Shown here in pieces: positions 11,078 to 25,000 of a stretch of 64,000 nucleotides of DNA. Source of the DNA: Oscheius tipulae (lineage: Eukaryota > Nematoda > Chromadorea > Rhabditida > Rhabditidae). The notes beneath the pieces are model-generated. The model was not told where the DNA came from. It searched no databases and worked only from the letters and a program-made list of their open reading frames with translations. Position 1 is the first letter of the stretch, and every line of letters starts with the position of its first letter. Both the position numbers and the translations under genes were made by a program. Location of the stretch: NCBI GenBank assembly GCA_037178975.1, contig JASJZH010000005.1, forward strand, positions 2,046,001 to 2,110,000. Reading direction: 5' to 3'.

Positions 11078-11280
11078 TCATTCAGTCCAATCCAGTGTTC
11101 TCTCGTCCATCTGCTCCAGTTTCCGGACAGCTTCTCGTGCTCGTGGCATACGGTATTCCATAAATTGAGAGAATGTGACTTGTTCTTCTGAAGCAGTCGT
11201 TGTACACGGCGAGTCTTTTTCCGAAAGCCGTTGCGGCCAAGAGCAGGGTACAAAATTTCCTAAGCTTCAAGTTCCTGAAG
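11078..11280 (-). CDS. possible terminal exon of an unrecognised gene
   Basis: An open - strand frame after CTTAG reads as SEKDSPCTTTASEEQVT then FMEYRMPRAREAVRKLEQM and DERTLDWTE, with a stop at 11078. The charged helical C-terminus looks protein-like, but no family is recognised and upstream exons were not found. Another frame is also open over much of the same stretch, so this is tentative. Confidence 0.25.
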
Positions 11281-11405
11281 ACAGTTTCGCTCCTTTGGTT
11301 CTTTCTTACTTTACTCTGCACACAAGTACCAAAAAAGGCTAAAATTTATTAACATCACAAGTTGGAATAAAAATGTATCACAAAAATCGTGTAAAATCAT
11401 ATCTA

Positions 11406-14160
<2,755 letters not shown>

Positions 14161-15061
14161 GACTGGAAGAAAAAACCTATAAGGAGCTTTATAAACCGTA
14201 AGAACAGCGAAAAATCATAAAAATTGGGCATGAAATGCAGAAAATTGGCCTATGGACAGACAGCTAGCAAAAAGCTCTTGACAGAAGGAATTTTCAGCTC
14301 TTTTGATCTTCTTTCCGCTCTCATTTCGGTCCAGCTACATCTCTAGCAAAATATTCTCAAGATTTAGTAAGAAAATGAAGGGGAAACAAGTAGAAACAGC
14401 GAAAATGGGCTGAATAGAGCTTGGGGATAATTCCACAAGATTTTCGAGATATTTTTCTTGGCAAATTGTTCTCGTTTTCAATCGCGTTAGCAAACGGATT
14501 ACAAAATTCTGACCAGAAAAAAAGAAATGGGGAAGAAAAACGACCAGGAAAGGCAGAACAAGACAGCTGGGGGAAATTCCATTCCCAACAAATCCTCTTT
14601 CTATGAAATCGAAGGCGCGCGAGTTTGAATTAGCAGAAGAACATCTCAGAACAGTATACAGAATGAATTTGACGAACTGGTGAAACCAGTGTAGACACTT
14701 CTGGAGTTTGATGACGATGTCCTCCTTTATTTTCCCTGTCCGTTCGCTCTCCAATCTCCAGTGCTTCGAAGATCTCGTATTTTCTCCGCTCACTTCCAAT
14801 AACGTCAGTCTGAAAACTGACGACCAGAAAGTTTCAGAAGTGTAAAAAGAAGAGACACTTGACCAGATCAGAAGTAGAAGACGAGCAGCACAGACGACGA
14901 GTAGACGAGCTAATGGGAACACTTGTAGAGCGATTTAGACTTGACTGGACGAGACAAGCTGACCATTTCGTCTCGTTCTGTCGAGTCTAACTCCATCTGC
15001 ATAGTTTCCGTTTGTTCATTTGCTTGTCGCTTATGCTGTTCGTCTACTACTTCTGCTCAGG
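14161..15061. other. intergenic, divergent promoters
   Basis: Between the P450 start (-) and a + strand gene. A 195-codon - strand open frame (14335-14922) begins with GTG and lacks supporting features; I treat it as noncoding. Confidence 0.45.
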
Positions 15062-15903
15062 ATGAGTGCTCTGCCTGAGAGAGCCGAGCATCCTCTGCAA
15101 AGTTCCATGTTCACAAAGTTGAGCCTCATGTTCAAAGAAGAGTATCTCTTTCCCAGATTTGTAGCTGCTTTTTTTCCATCCTTTTTTTTCATCTTGTAAG
15201 TGAACCGTTTGGTAGGGTCAAATAGGCGAGTTACCTGATTGTGAATGCTGTTTATCTGCTACCAGATAGCTCCCTGAACTCCGAGTAGGTTTGACATGCT
15301 GGGACTTGGAGATGATAGTCGAACAGAGTCATTCCTTCCATTCAAAAACATGCTGTCCACTTGAAAAGCTTTATTTTACAAATCATGCTACGGTCCTTTA
15401 TATCTACGTACAAAGGTACTACTCAGGATTACTATCTGACCTAGAAAAATCTTTCTAGCTACTTTGCAGTCCCAATGACAGAAACGACAGACAGAATGCT
15501 CTGGTTATGTGAGGTTTAGTCTCTTTCTGTGATTGTATCATTCATATTAATCCGTCTGTTAATTTCTCTCTATCACCCTTCTAAATATCTGTTCGGCCTC
15601 CATTTACGATACAATAGAATCTTTTTTTCTAGGTGATTCGTTACTTCATCAACTATGGCAACTGGGAAGCCTCTCTGGTAGCAAAGCATTCATCAAAGTT
15701 CTAAACTGTTGAAAAAATCTGCGCGAAACTAATACAAGGTTTTTTAGACTGCTTACTCTCATGTCATTCCATCGATACTCAGCCAATTCACTCGAGCTCG
15801 TAATGACATCAACCTGATTTCCTTGAAGGACTTCAATAACTGCCAGTGCTCCTACAATATACGTCTTTTCTTCGCCAGTCTAAACTCATTCACCAAGATA
15901 TAA
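15062..15903 (+). CDS. unrecognised gene, probable membrane protein
   Basis: The first exon, 15062 to about 15197, follows CTCAG (possible spliced-leader site). It encodes MSALPERAEHPLQSSMFTKL and a hydrophobic end before GTAAGT. Two 3' exons fit perfectly in phase 0: 15633-15677 (VIRYFINYGNWEASL) and 15748-15903 (TAYSHVIPSILSQFTRARND, then LISLKDFNNCQCSYN, ending TKI with TAA). The middle exons (15198-15632) could not be resolved; one candidate near 15485-15510 does not phase cleanly. No family is recognised. Confidence 0.45.
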
Positions 15904-16793
15904 ATACTATTACAAATTAACCTCCTTTTAAAGTGTTGAGTCTGGCTGTTCATAGGGCAGACGCCTATAAAAGAAGATAGTATATGGTGAGTTGAGAGTC
16001 TGTCTACGTCTATCCTACGATATATTACCGTTCACTAACAGTTCGATTACTAGTTTATTAAGTGGATATATAGAAAGATAAAGAGGCACACATAATTATA
16101 GCGACATGGGGAAGCCACACAGAGTCAAGGGATCCTCCTCTTGGTAGCAGGGAATCTGGTCAAAGGTCGGAGCGACACTGGCTCGATTTGAACCACATTC
16201 GTTCGCTTCCCTATTTTTCAGGGTTTTTTTCTCTCGTTCCCCAAGTGACGTTCCCTCACCTCACTCGTTATTCCCCTTTTATAATCCTTTTTCGCTCTAA
16301 AGCCATCTGTCTTTTTTGCCTAAATAAATACATAGGACGCACTCTTCTCTTCCTAATACATTCAGATTGTGTCACACAAATTACAAACAATTGGCGATCA
16401 GTCTTCGAGCTCTGAATTATTGTAAAATGTCACCTCTATATCCCTTCATTTCCGCTCTTCAATAATGCTCCGAAATTCTCACCGCTTCGATTTCCCTTCC
16501 TTTTTCTATCTTTTTGACAATACATAGGACGCTCGCAGCATGTATTTCTCACTGTTGTGTAAAAGCCTTGCAGTTTTGAAATTCTTACCGAGCTCGTGTA
16601 TTATCATTTGTTTCTGGCATTCCATAGAGTAACAAGTTTTTGCCTTCCAGCTTAAAGCCCTGCTAATTTTTAAAACTTGTACGTTGCGATCGGGGTGCCA
16701 GAACCAGACGGTTCTCTTTTCCCTTCCAGATGAAAGAAAAGAAAAAAAGAGTTTTTACAAAAACTGGAAATCCTTCTAACAGGAACTAGCGAT
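15904..16793. other. intergenic
   Basis: AT-rich sequence with two GACGCTC/GACGCAC-type repeats after ACATAG (16331, 16523) and no convincing coding signal. Confidence 0.4.
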
Positions 16794-17186
16794 ATGGATG
16801 GAGTTCATTTTCTGATCAAGACCTTCAAATATTGCAGTCACTGTAACCGCTAAAACATCCATCCGACTTCTCTCTTCACGCCAGAGGAACGGAAGAAGGT
16901 CGATTCAGACATCATTGACTCCCTTTCCTGTCTTAGAAGTAGCATTAAGCATATACTCAACGGACTCGGGTGGGAAAGTGCCATGAAGATACGAACCGCC
17001 CGCTCTCGGCTGGACTTCATCCGAGAGAACTTCGCCGTCGACAACGCCTGGCTGGAAAACCAACTGGACGAACTCATGGACGGCGAGGAAGTTGGGAGTT
17101 TGAATCGGAATCTGGAAGCCTTCAAGGGACAATATGACTTCGGTGACGACTGTGTGGATCTGCGAGTCCCCGACAGTCACAACTGA
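16794..17186 (+). CDS. small unrecognised protein (about 114 residues)
   Basis: ATG 16794 lies shortly after TTCTAACAG, a plausible trans-splice acceptor. In-frame TAA codons between the first exon and the long open part are removed if a 48-bp intron (about 16838-16885, weak donor GTCACT, acceptor GCCAG) is spliced. The product then reads continuously into ERKKVDSDIIDSLSCL and SRLDFIRENFAVDNAWLENQ, ending VPDSHN. It is acidic and helical, with no known domain. AATAAA at about 17240 fits a 3' end. Without the intron the gene would be interrupted. Confidence 0.45.
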
Positions 17187-17340
17187 TGGTGTGACGATGA
17201 CCATGGTGATTCTATTTATCGTTTTGGTCCTTAATTCAATAAATACCTCATTATTGCCTTTACTGTTTTGACGATAAGATTTCATCCTTTTTCAATCTCT
17301 CAGTTTTATAATTATTTAATGTATTCATTCAAAATTTAGA

Positions 17341-18134
17341 CATGTCAGAAACAGAACATGCCATAAGAGAAAGAGTCAAATATGTAGAGGAGTGGGATTA
17401 CGAGGAGACTCGAGACTGGATGAAGGAGGTGAGTTTTAAGACTTATAACTAGCTTGGACAGACCTTTAAAAAAGAATTTTTTTTTGCGTATATGTAGTTT
17501 GCCACAGTTGCTCACTCCGGCTTTGACAACCATCTGCAGGCTGGGATTTGGAAATCCGGGCTTTATAGTCTGCAAGGAAAAAAGTTCGTTTCTATACGAC
17601 TCACATCCTCCGCTCTTAATGATATGTTTATTATTATTCTTTCTTTTATCTTTCCATTTAAATCTCCTCTACAGCATTTTCGTGATAATAACAGCCTGGG
17701 TAATACACGTATAAATGTCTGACAGAAATATTAAACCATAGTTATTTGCGATATTAGAGTGGACATAAGAATACTGCTAAATCTCCCGGACTAATACACG
17801 ATAAAAAGAGGCATCAGATAATAATAACTGATGTAAGTTTTCCCCTTTCACAGCTCCAAGAAAAAAATCTCCGCAGCCTATTCTTCCGAAAGTTCCTTAT
17901 AGAAGTTGGAGATCTTTTGAAAGTTTAGTTGCTGCTCATTTTTTCTGGCTTGGACTGCTGAATGAAGACGCTCGGAAAAAAGAAATGTACTTGATGATCC
18001 GGCTTACAGATAAGAATCCTAATCGATTCAGCTTCCCGAGCATGGTAAAGTCTTGTTGTCAACATTTTGTTTCGTAGTCAGAAAAAAACACAGCACAGAG
18101 GTTGCGAATAAGTTTTATCAATAGAAAGTTATGA
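17341..18134 (+). CDS. unrecognised gene with four plausible exons
   Basis: Exon 1, 17341-17428 (MSETEHAIRERVKYVEEW..), ends with GTGAGT. Exon 2, about 17498-17697 (FATVAHSGFDNHLQ), ends with GTAATA. Exon 3, about 17852-18043, follows TTTCACAG and encodes KSPQPILPKVPYRSW, SFESLVAAHFFWLGLLN and EMYLMIRLTDKNPN. Exon 4 ends RLRISFINRKL with TGA 18132-18134. All phases agree. The internal part of exon 2 (IIILSFIFPF) is unusually hydrophobic and may hide an intron. No family is recognised. The gene converges on the lectin gene below, with only 13 bp between stop codons. Confidence 0.4.
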
Positions 18135-18147
18135 GACTTCCTGAGTT

Positions 18148-19408
18148 TTAATCCTGAATTTTATTGTTCTTCGAAGTCTGTTCTTTTTTCTTATTTTGAG
18201 CTGTTACCATAGGGAGTGACACTGTGGTAGCCGCTGAAACTTGATTTGCCACATTATGCTGTGAAGTCTTACGCTTTTGACATAAACTGGTGTACAATTG
18301 CACCATTCCATTACCACTGGCAAACCATTCTCCATATTTCACAGATGTGCCATTTTGCGAACTCAACATGTAACGATAGTCATAATTGTTTCGTCTGAAA
18401 CCAGTTTTCCGTGTTTTATGACGCGATAAATATTACGTTCTGCCCGCGAAGTTGGTGTAAACGGGAGCTGAACCATCCTGCCAGCTGCAAGAATCAAATG
18501 AAGAGTTCAAACATTGCAGACCGATCCATGAGCCAAAACTGTTTTCAGCCAAAACTGTTAAAAAATTGTTTAGCTGGGGAGTGTCGATTTTGACCAAGGT
18601 GGCACTGTCGTTTACACAGAAGGACAGGGCGTCAGGATAATTCAAGAGGGTTTTAACGTACTGAAAAACGTTTTTGTAAGCATTTTTCCGCAATAAGGAC
18701 GGCTCCCTATATGTTGAGACTGTGACATACCTTGTAGCACATATTGTTCTCTGCGTAGAGTGTATATCCCGGAGAGCAGGTAGCATCACCTATGATCTAT
18801 TTTTTGCCTGTACAACACTTTGGTACCTGGACACGAAAAAGAAGGGCACGTGGGAGCAGGTTCCTGCGTAGGACAGTAGCTTGGCTGCGGTGCATTTGGA
18901 TCCACGCTACAGATAAACGGCAGGGCAGTGTTACAAGCTCCTGATCTGAAACTTTGCTTGCTTGTTTAATTAGATAACTTTACAACCACTTGGAGTCAGA
19001 GTCTCTTATCAGTCCGCAAGGATTGCCTACTCCCGGCTGGCCAGAAGCCCAATTCGTGTAAGACATGGAAAGGTTGTAGGTCCATAACCACGAAGCTGCC
19101 ATTAGCTGATTGGCTCCAATCCAGAAATTGGGCGTTCGTCCAGTTGCTCCAGAAACAATGCCAGAAATATAGCTGTTTTCAATGTTACTCTGAACAGCAA
19201 CCAAGGTTCCTCCGATTGAATTACATTGCTTTTCGGCCCCTAGAAAGGGTAGAGGACTGTTGTAATACTTGTAGCATCTAAGATAGTAAAAACTGAAACA
19301 AAGAGCTTGCTCATACTTGTTGAAATATGTCTCGTAGATTGTATCTGGCGGGCATTCAGCAAGAGAAGTAGAGGCGGAGACAAGGAGCAATCCCAGTGAG
19401 AACAGCAT
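18148..19408 (-). CDS. secreted C-type lectin with two CTLDs
   Basis: ATG 19408 opens a signal peptide (MLFSLGLLLVSASTSLA). The first CTLD has CYKYYNSPLPFLGAEKQC, TPNFWIGANQLMAASW and TNWASGQPG. A Pro/Cys linker follows (NAPQPSYCPTQEPAPTCP), then the second CTLD (NNMCYK, ALSFCVNDSATLVKI, FGSWIGLQCLN and YTNFAGR). The C-terminus is Lys/Gln-rich, with a stop at 18148. Introns are short (about 40-60 bp). Nematode CLECs of this form are secreted from intestine or hypodermis and many respond to pathogens. The canonical Ca-site EPN/WND motifs are not evident, so sugar binding is unproven. Confidence 0.85.
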
Positions 19409-20064
19409 GGTGTGATACTGATAATACGGTCTTCAGTCTTTGAATGGAGCATCCGTATCTTTGAAACGAAGCTGAATGCTCTCGGAAGTTTTGTGCCGAA
19501 TGAGTGTGTGCTCTGATAAGATAAACAGGACATAGTTTAGTAGAAGGCTCGAATCCAATCATTATTTTTTCAGTTTCTGTCAGATAAGATCTTTCAGAGT
19601 TTTGAAGTTTTCGACTTCAAATTTTGACGACTTTTGGCTATGAAAACCATAAAAGTATAAGGGGATGATTTGCCTCTACGCGGAATCGAACCCGATCAGT
19701 TAAGCTCCAAAATCTGAAATTGCTTCTTGTTGCAAGGAAATGAGTTGGCGCTGCGTGACTTTTAATCGGCTGGCCGGACTGGAACTCAGAATACGAATTT
19801 CCGACATTTTATAAAGCGAGACTATAGATTAACTGTGAAGAGGAAACATTTTTCATGACAACATCCACAAAATTACTCAAGAAAGTTATTAAAAACAGCT
19901 GATCGACAACTCTTCAAGCATCAATATCGTGGTTGGCATAGCTTCCTTCTTAGTGGAGAGAGTACGAGGCGGGGTGCTGAAAACATCTGCTATCCACACC
20001 TAGTTAGAATACTATACCGAGTACCAGTTCCGGTCAAAGAAGCTTTAACCACTCCATCCTTGAG
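19409..20064. other. intergenic
   Basis: AT-rich; contains a B-box-like GGTTCGATTCC on the - strand at about 19682-19692, without a foldable tRNA around it. Confidence 0.4.
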
Positions 20065-20490
20065 TCAGACCAGACGCAACATATTCTTCCTCACTGTCCG
20101 GTTCAGAACGTTATAGACGTAAGCGAGGGTTTCTGTATCTATGAGAAACTGTTCAGACTTAATTGCTCCAGCAGACTTGAGTGGCGATGACAAGCCGCTG
20201 TGGGATGAAATGCATGTAGACACAGCCCATGTCAGCCATCAGGGTCATGACACAGAATACGGTAGGCTGTATTATGAACTGGAATTATAGCGCATAATCA
20301 AGAAATCGACGTCAATGCAAATACCGATTTCTGTCCTTTTGACATCTTACTCTGCTTGGTGCGGTACTTGGTCATGGCAAAGAAGCCGAGGAAGACGTAG
20401 AGGATTGAAGTGCAAATGACGACTCCGAGATTGCTGACCACGTGAATTTCGGCGTGGTATTCGGGTCGTTCCATGCTGCTCTCGGTAATG
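20065..20490 (-). pseudogene. remnant of a serpentine chemoreceptor (7TM GPCR, SRT/SRX-like), C-terminal part
   Basis: The - strand reads a transmembrane segment (VVICTSILYVFLGFFAMTKY) and KQSKMSKGQKS. After an acceptor it continues FIIQPTVFCVMTLMAD and VYMHFIPQRLVIATQ. It then meets an in-frame stop, and the typical receptor tail (AYVYNVLNRTVRKNML) is in a different frame, with no room for an intron. The order and motifs match the last three helices and tail of nematode serpentine receptors. The breaks suggest a pseudogene. Confidence 0.55.
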
Positions 20491-20496
20491 AACGGA

Positions 20497-20911
<415 letters not shown>

Positions 20912-20914
20912 CCT

Positions 20915-21422
20915 AGGATACAAAAAATATCTTTGATTACGCTCTCTTTCGACAGTCTTTCTGTATTGCGAAGATTCGGGAATGGATAAATCTTTCTAAC
21001 TTTCTTGTCTGTCTTTCTGTGTCTCTGTATGCCCTGTGTCTATGTGACTCTGTCTCTCTCGCTTTCTCTTTATCATAGTAGCCTCCGCCAGTAGCAGTCT
21101 ATGTCACAATTTGTCGATCCTTTGAATCTTGCTCTTTTAGAGATGTACCCAAGCCGTATGACCGTGATAGAGCCACGAGGACAAGTCAGCTGAATATGAC
21201 ATGTGGTAGTACCCAGAATTGAACTTTGAAGAAGCTTCAAATCATTGGAAACCAGCCGGCTGCGCCGTCTGTCGACGCCGCTGTAGAGTTTTTTAAAAGG
21301 TTTTTGGTTTGTGTCTAGAAAATCTGATTTCGCCATAAAATTTTTGCTAAAGAGGCATTAAGGAATACTGTCGAAGTTGTCAAATCGTCAAAAAATTCTA
21401 ATTTCGCGCGGTACCGCCAGCA
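20915..21422. other. intergenic with dispersed repeat copy
   Basis: Holds CT-rich microsatellite sequence (about 21000-21070) and one copy of a 32-bp GC-rich repeat at 21251-21282 that recurs near 51806. No genes seen. Confidence 0.5.
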
Positions 21423-21608
21423 ATGAGCGCGGAAGAACTTTTGAAAATGACACTCGGACATTTTTCATCTTTTTTCTTCGTGTTTTGCTCTTCGTTTATT
21501 GTTTTTTTAGCTGTATTGTGTTCTATTTGGAATGTGCATCGATCGAAGGATTGTTTCAAGCGGTTAGTTAGTCTCTATTGTAGTTCTTCTCCGACAAATT
21601 TCCGGTAA
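21423..21608 (+). CDS. possible small single-pass membrane protein
   Basis: A 61-codon ATG frame with an N-terminal MSAEELLKMTLGHF, one long hydrophobic span (SSFFFVFCSSFIVFLAVLC) and a basic flank (NVHRSKDCFKR). A CCAG acceptor-like site lies two bases before the ATG. A GTTAGT after KR may be a donor, so the true end could differ. No homologue is recognised; it may be noncoding. Confidence 0.3.
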   Translation: MSAEELLKMTLGHFSSFFFVFCSSFIVFLAVLCSIWNVHRSKDCFKRLVSLYCSSSPTNFR

Positions 21609-21927
21609 CTCGAGATGAGGACATCCAGGATTCTACGCTTCGACTCCCCAGGACAAAACGCTGCTTCGAACAACAGAATGGTCTTTCTGTTAACATGCGA
21701 TTAGTTGTTAAATCCCCATATTTCTTCTCCGCCAGTTTTTCAGCGTTTTCTTCGGTTTGGAGTGGAAGTCTCTAGATACAGTGTAAATTGTATCATTTCA
21801 CAGGAAAAACACTCTGCACTTCTGTTGACTACACGGTCAGTGGGGACCGCTTCTACCTCTGACAAAATTCCAGGTGCATAGTTTCATCGAGGGCCGCGGC
21901 AGTTAGAGGGAAAGAAGTGATTCGACA
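21609..21927. other. Helitron left flank
   Basis: No features seen; 21928 is the proposed 3' end of the Helitron. Confidence 0.4.
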
Positions 21928-22039
21928 TCAGAAGAAGATCTAACCCGCACGCAGCGGTAAACAACCGGATAGGATTCGATTAGAAGCTAAGTTTATTTTG
22001 GTACGGTTTCAGAAAAACAGACATAACAAAACACAGTAT

Positions 22040-25000
22040 TCACTGCAGAACCCGCAAATCCACGACATTAGTAGTCCTAGTTACTCCTCCATTGACTCTG
22101 ATCTTCAATCCCCTCTTATTCTTGGCTCTTGATAGCGCAACGTACAGTTGTCCATGAGAGAAGACTTCCGTAGGAAGGAAGACTCCCACCTTCTCAAGAG
22201 ATTGGCCCTGTGACTTGTTAATCGTCATGGCAAATGCCAATTTGACGGGAAACTGTCGTCTGATTAGGATAAACGATAGATCTAGAGCAGTTTTTCTTCA
22301 GAATTCTTCAATGTATCATACCCTTTCCTTTGGATGACTTGAGATCGATTCTTGGGATAATTATTGACTGTCCTTTCCTACTGCCGTTGATAAATTTGCA
22401 TTGAAGAGCATTTCTCCCAAAACCCTCGACTTGAAGCCTAGTCCCATTACACAATCCTCTCGCCACATTCAAATTACGAATGAGCATGACAATACAGCCA
22501 ATTCTTAGCTCGAGCTTGTGAGGGGGGAGGCTAGAGGGGGTCAAAGAGTTGAGAAACTCGGGAGACAACGCCCATTGATCTTGCGTATCTTCTTTTTCTA
22601 CCGAATCGAAACTCAAGAAGACACTTTTTTGTCCTGAACTTTTCCTTTCGGGACGCTAGAAACTCTTTACCTGTCATTTTATTGAGAATTCGTAGGTTCA
22701 TCTGGTCAACATTGACATTTTTGGGACAAAGGATCGCTCTTGCGTTCAAGTGATCTGGATCGTCGTAGATTCCTTCAAAAATCTCCTCTACCAAGTCTCC
22801 GGTGCTAAACGATATCTTTTCAAAGTTTCTATCAAAATCCTTACCTCAAGATTTCTCGCGGAATTTCTATTTTTTCCTCTTCGTTTTTCTCAATTTTGTC
22901 TTCGCCCACTTTTAGGAGAAACTCTTTGAATTCATTCGATTCGCTAGAGGCTCGCATATTCTCGTGCAGTCTGAATCTGCTGAATTCCGAGAATAGAGGC
23001 GAATGCTTCATGCAGCAGGCGTATGCATCCAAAGAGAAGAGTTTGTTTGGGATGGGCAGCACCTACAAATCTCATGTCCTTGGGTAATATCCCGATTACC
23101 TGGCGGAAATCGCCTCCCATTAGCACCGTTTTGCCACCAAATGGGACGTTGAGTTGATTTGTGACGTCGCGAAGAACTGTATCGATGGTGTTCAGGACTT
23201 TGTCCGATAGCATGGAACACTCGTCAATTATGAGGACGTCGAGATCTCTGAGAAGTCTTCCCTCCCTGGTATTTGGCTTCAGCGAGCTGGATTCGCAGTT
23301 TTGGGCAATGTTGAGCTTGAAAAATGTGTCACATAGCCGGTATTCCTATGATATTTTATTCTCGTTACTCTACCTAAAACAACCACAACCGTTTTCGTCC
23401 CTCCCGTCATATTTCACTTTTCAAAGACCCGCCACACCGTAACCATTCTGTTTTACGCGCGGAGCGCCACCGTTTGGATTTTCTGGTTGTTTTTGTGGTT
23501 GTTCGGTTTTTCTCTCGCTCGATCTAGAGTCGAGATGTCTATTCTATTGTTTTCTTCTGTTTCCCCGTATTGAGTTACCCATCTATTATCAGATTGTTGG
23601 ACCTATTGAGTCCCAAGGCTGAATAAATTTTGTTTGAAGAAAAAGGGGTGCTTTTCTAGTAATAAGATCTCGATCTAGCCTAACCAGCAGATCGAGCATC
23701 TTGAGGTTACGACTCGGCCAGCGTAACTCCTCATTTGGGGGCCGAATAAAAAGAACCCTCACGTGCTCACCGAGCCGTGAAGTCAACCCTAGACACTTCA
23801 CCGAAGTGATCTGATACACGTCCGAGGGACCACCTTACGCCCGACGGGCAACAAAAACTGAGCACACCCTCTTTTGGGAGAGGAAACGCTGCCAGTTTAC
23901 GCGTCGTTGAGCCACCGGCCAACGCGCGTCACATTTCCGACGATCTTCACGGAAAATCCCGTCCCAGAGCGTCAAATTCCTCATAAAAACACCGTTCACG
24001 AGTTCTCTGAACCCATTTCTCCTCTTCTAAGCCATAAGCCGAATTTACACCGTAAATTTTCAGGTTACCAAGGTGAAAGATGGATGACTACAATCGAACC
24101 GACGGCAACATCACTCCAAACACGACCGATCCGGACGTGGAGATGGATGAGGACGAAAACAATCAAGCTACAAAGGAAAACAAGGTTAGCCCGTTCAATT
24201 TGGGTGAATTTGCACAGGATATGATTAATCAGCTCAAGAAATGGCTAGTCTACGTTGATAAGCTGACACCAAACCGAGTAGGCACGGAAAGAGGAAACAT
24301 TATGGAAAGTTACACGCTTTTCGTTGCCCTTATGACAGAAAAACTGGAGGAAGCAAAGAAGCATGTGACTGTTCTACTCTCAGTTTACCAGATCCTTCAC
24401 GACGAAGATATTTTGAGTGCAGAATTGCTATCCTTGGCAGTGTGAGAGATAGACAAACAGGAATACCTCCTAGGAGAGTTGCGAAAGTTATTCCAAGTGG
24501 ACTACAGCTCACAATTACAAGATGTAGTCACTGATACAATCACACAGCTTTCGGATGCTTGTCACACTCTTTCCGTTTCACGGGACGACTTGAACACAAA
24601 AATTGGACCAACCAGGGCAGAGCGACCGATGGAGGTACGATCGACCCCTACGAGTCAGTTTGCTCATGTTCCCGACAGGCGAGAGAATAATCACTTCGAA
24701 ACCTTAATGCGCGCTAGTATCATGCCCGATCTGGAGCCATTTTCGGGAGAAGCTGATTCGTGTAGTTTCTTTGCACATTTAGAGCTGTTCCAGAATAAGT
24801 ATGATGGGGTAAACCTTTCGGAATCACTACGTAGAACACTCTTTGTGAAACTCCTAAGAGGGAAGGCATTAAAAATATACAACTCACTTCCCGTAGAGAC
24901 AAAAGAAGGTAATCTTGACGGAATCGTTGACGAAATGCATCGTAGATTCTCGGGTGATAATGGTCTGGCTAGAATCGACGCTTTAGACAAGATTGGAAAC

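Noticed and set aside
14335-14922. Long - strand open frame (195 codons) with a hydrophobic start
   Set aside because: Begins with GTG, no in-frame ATG at the 5' end, no splice signals or recognisable family; lies in a divergent promoter region.
16794-16856. Stop-codon read-through in the small 16.8-kb gene
   Set aside because: A 48-bp intron removes the in-frame TAA without needing recoding, though its donor is weak.
19675-19760. Possible tRNA or tRNA-derived SINE on the - strand (B-box GGTTCGATTCC)
   Set aside because: The T-arm pairs only three bases and no matching acceptor stem or A-box could be found at the right distance.
21940-21943. TTAG as the 3' end of the Helitron
   Set aside because: CTGA at 21928-21931 fits the CTRR rule and is followed by T; TTAG fits neither. 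Kept as a lesser alternative.
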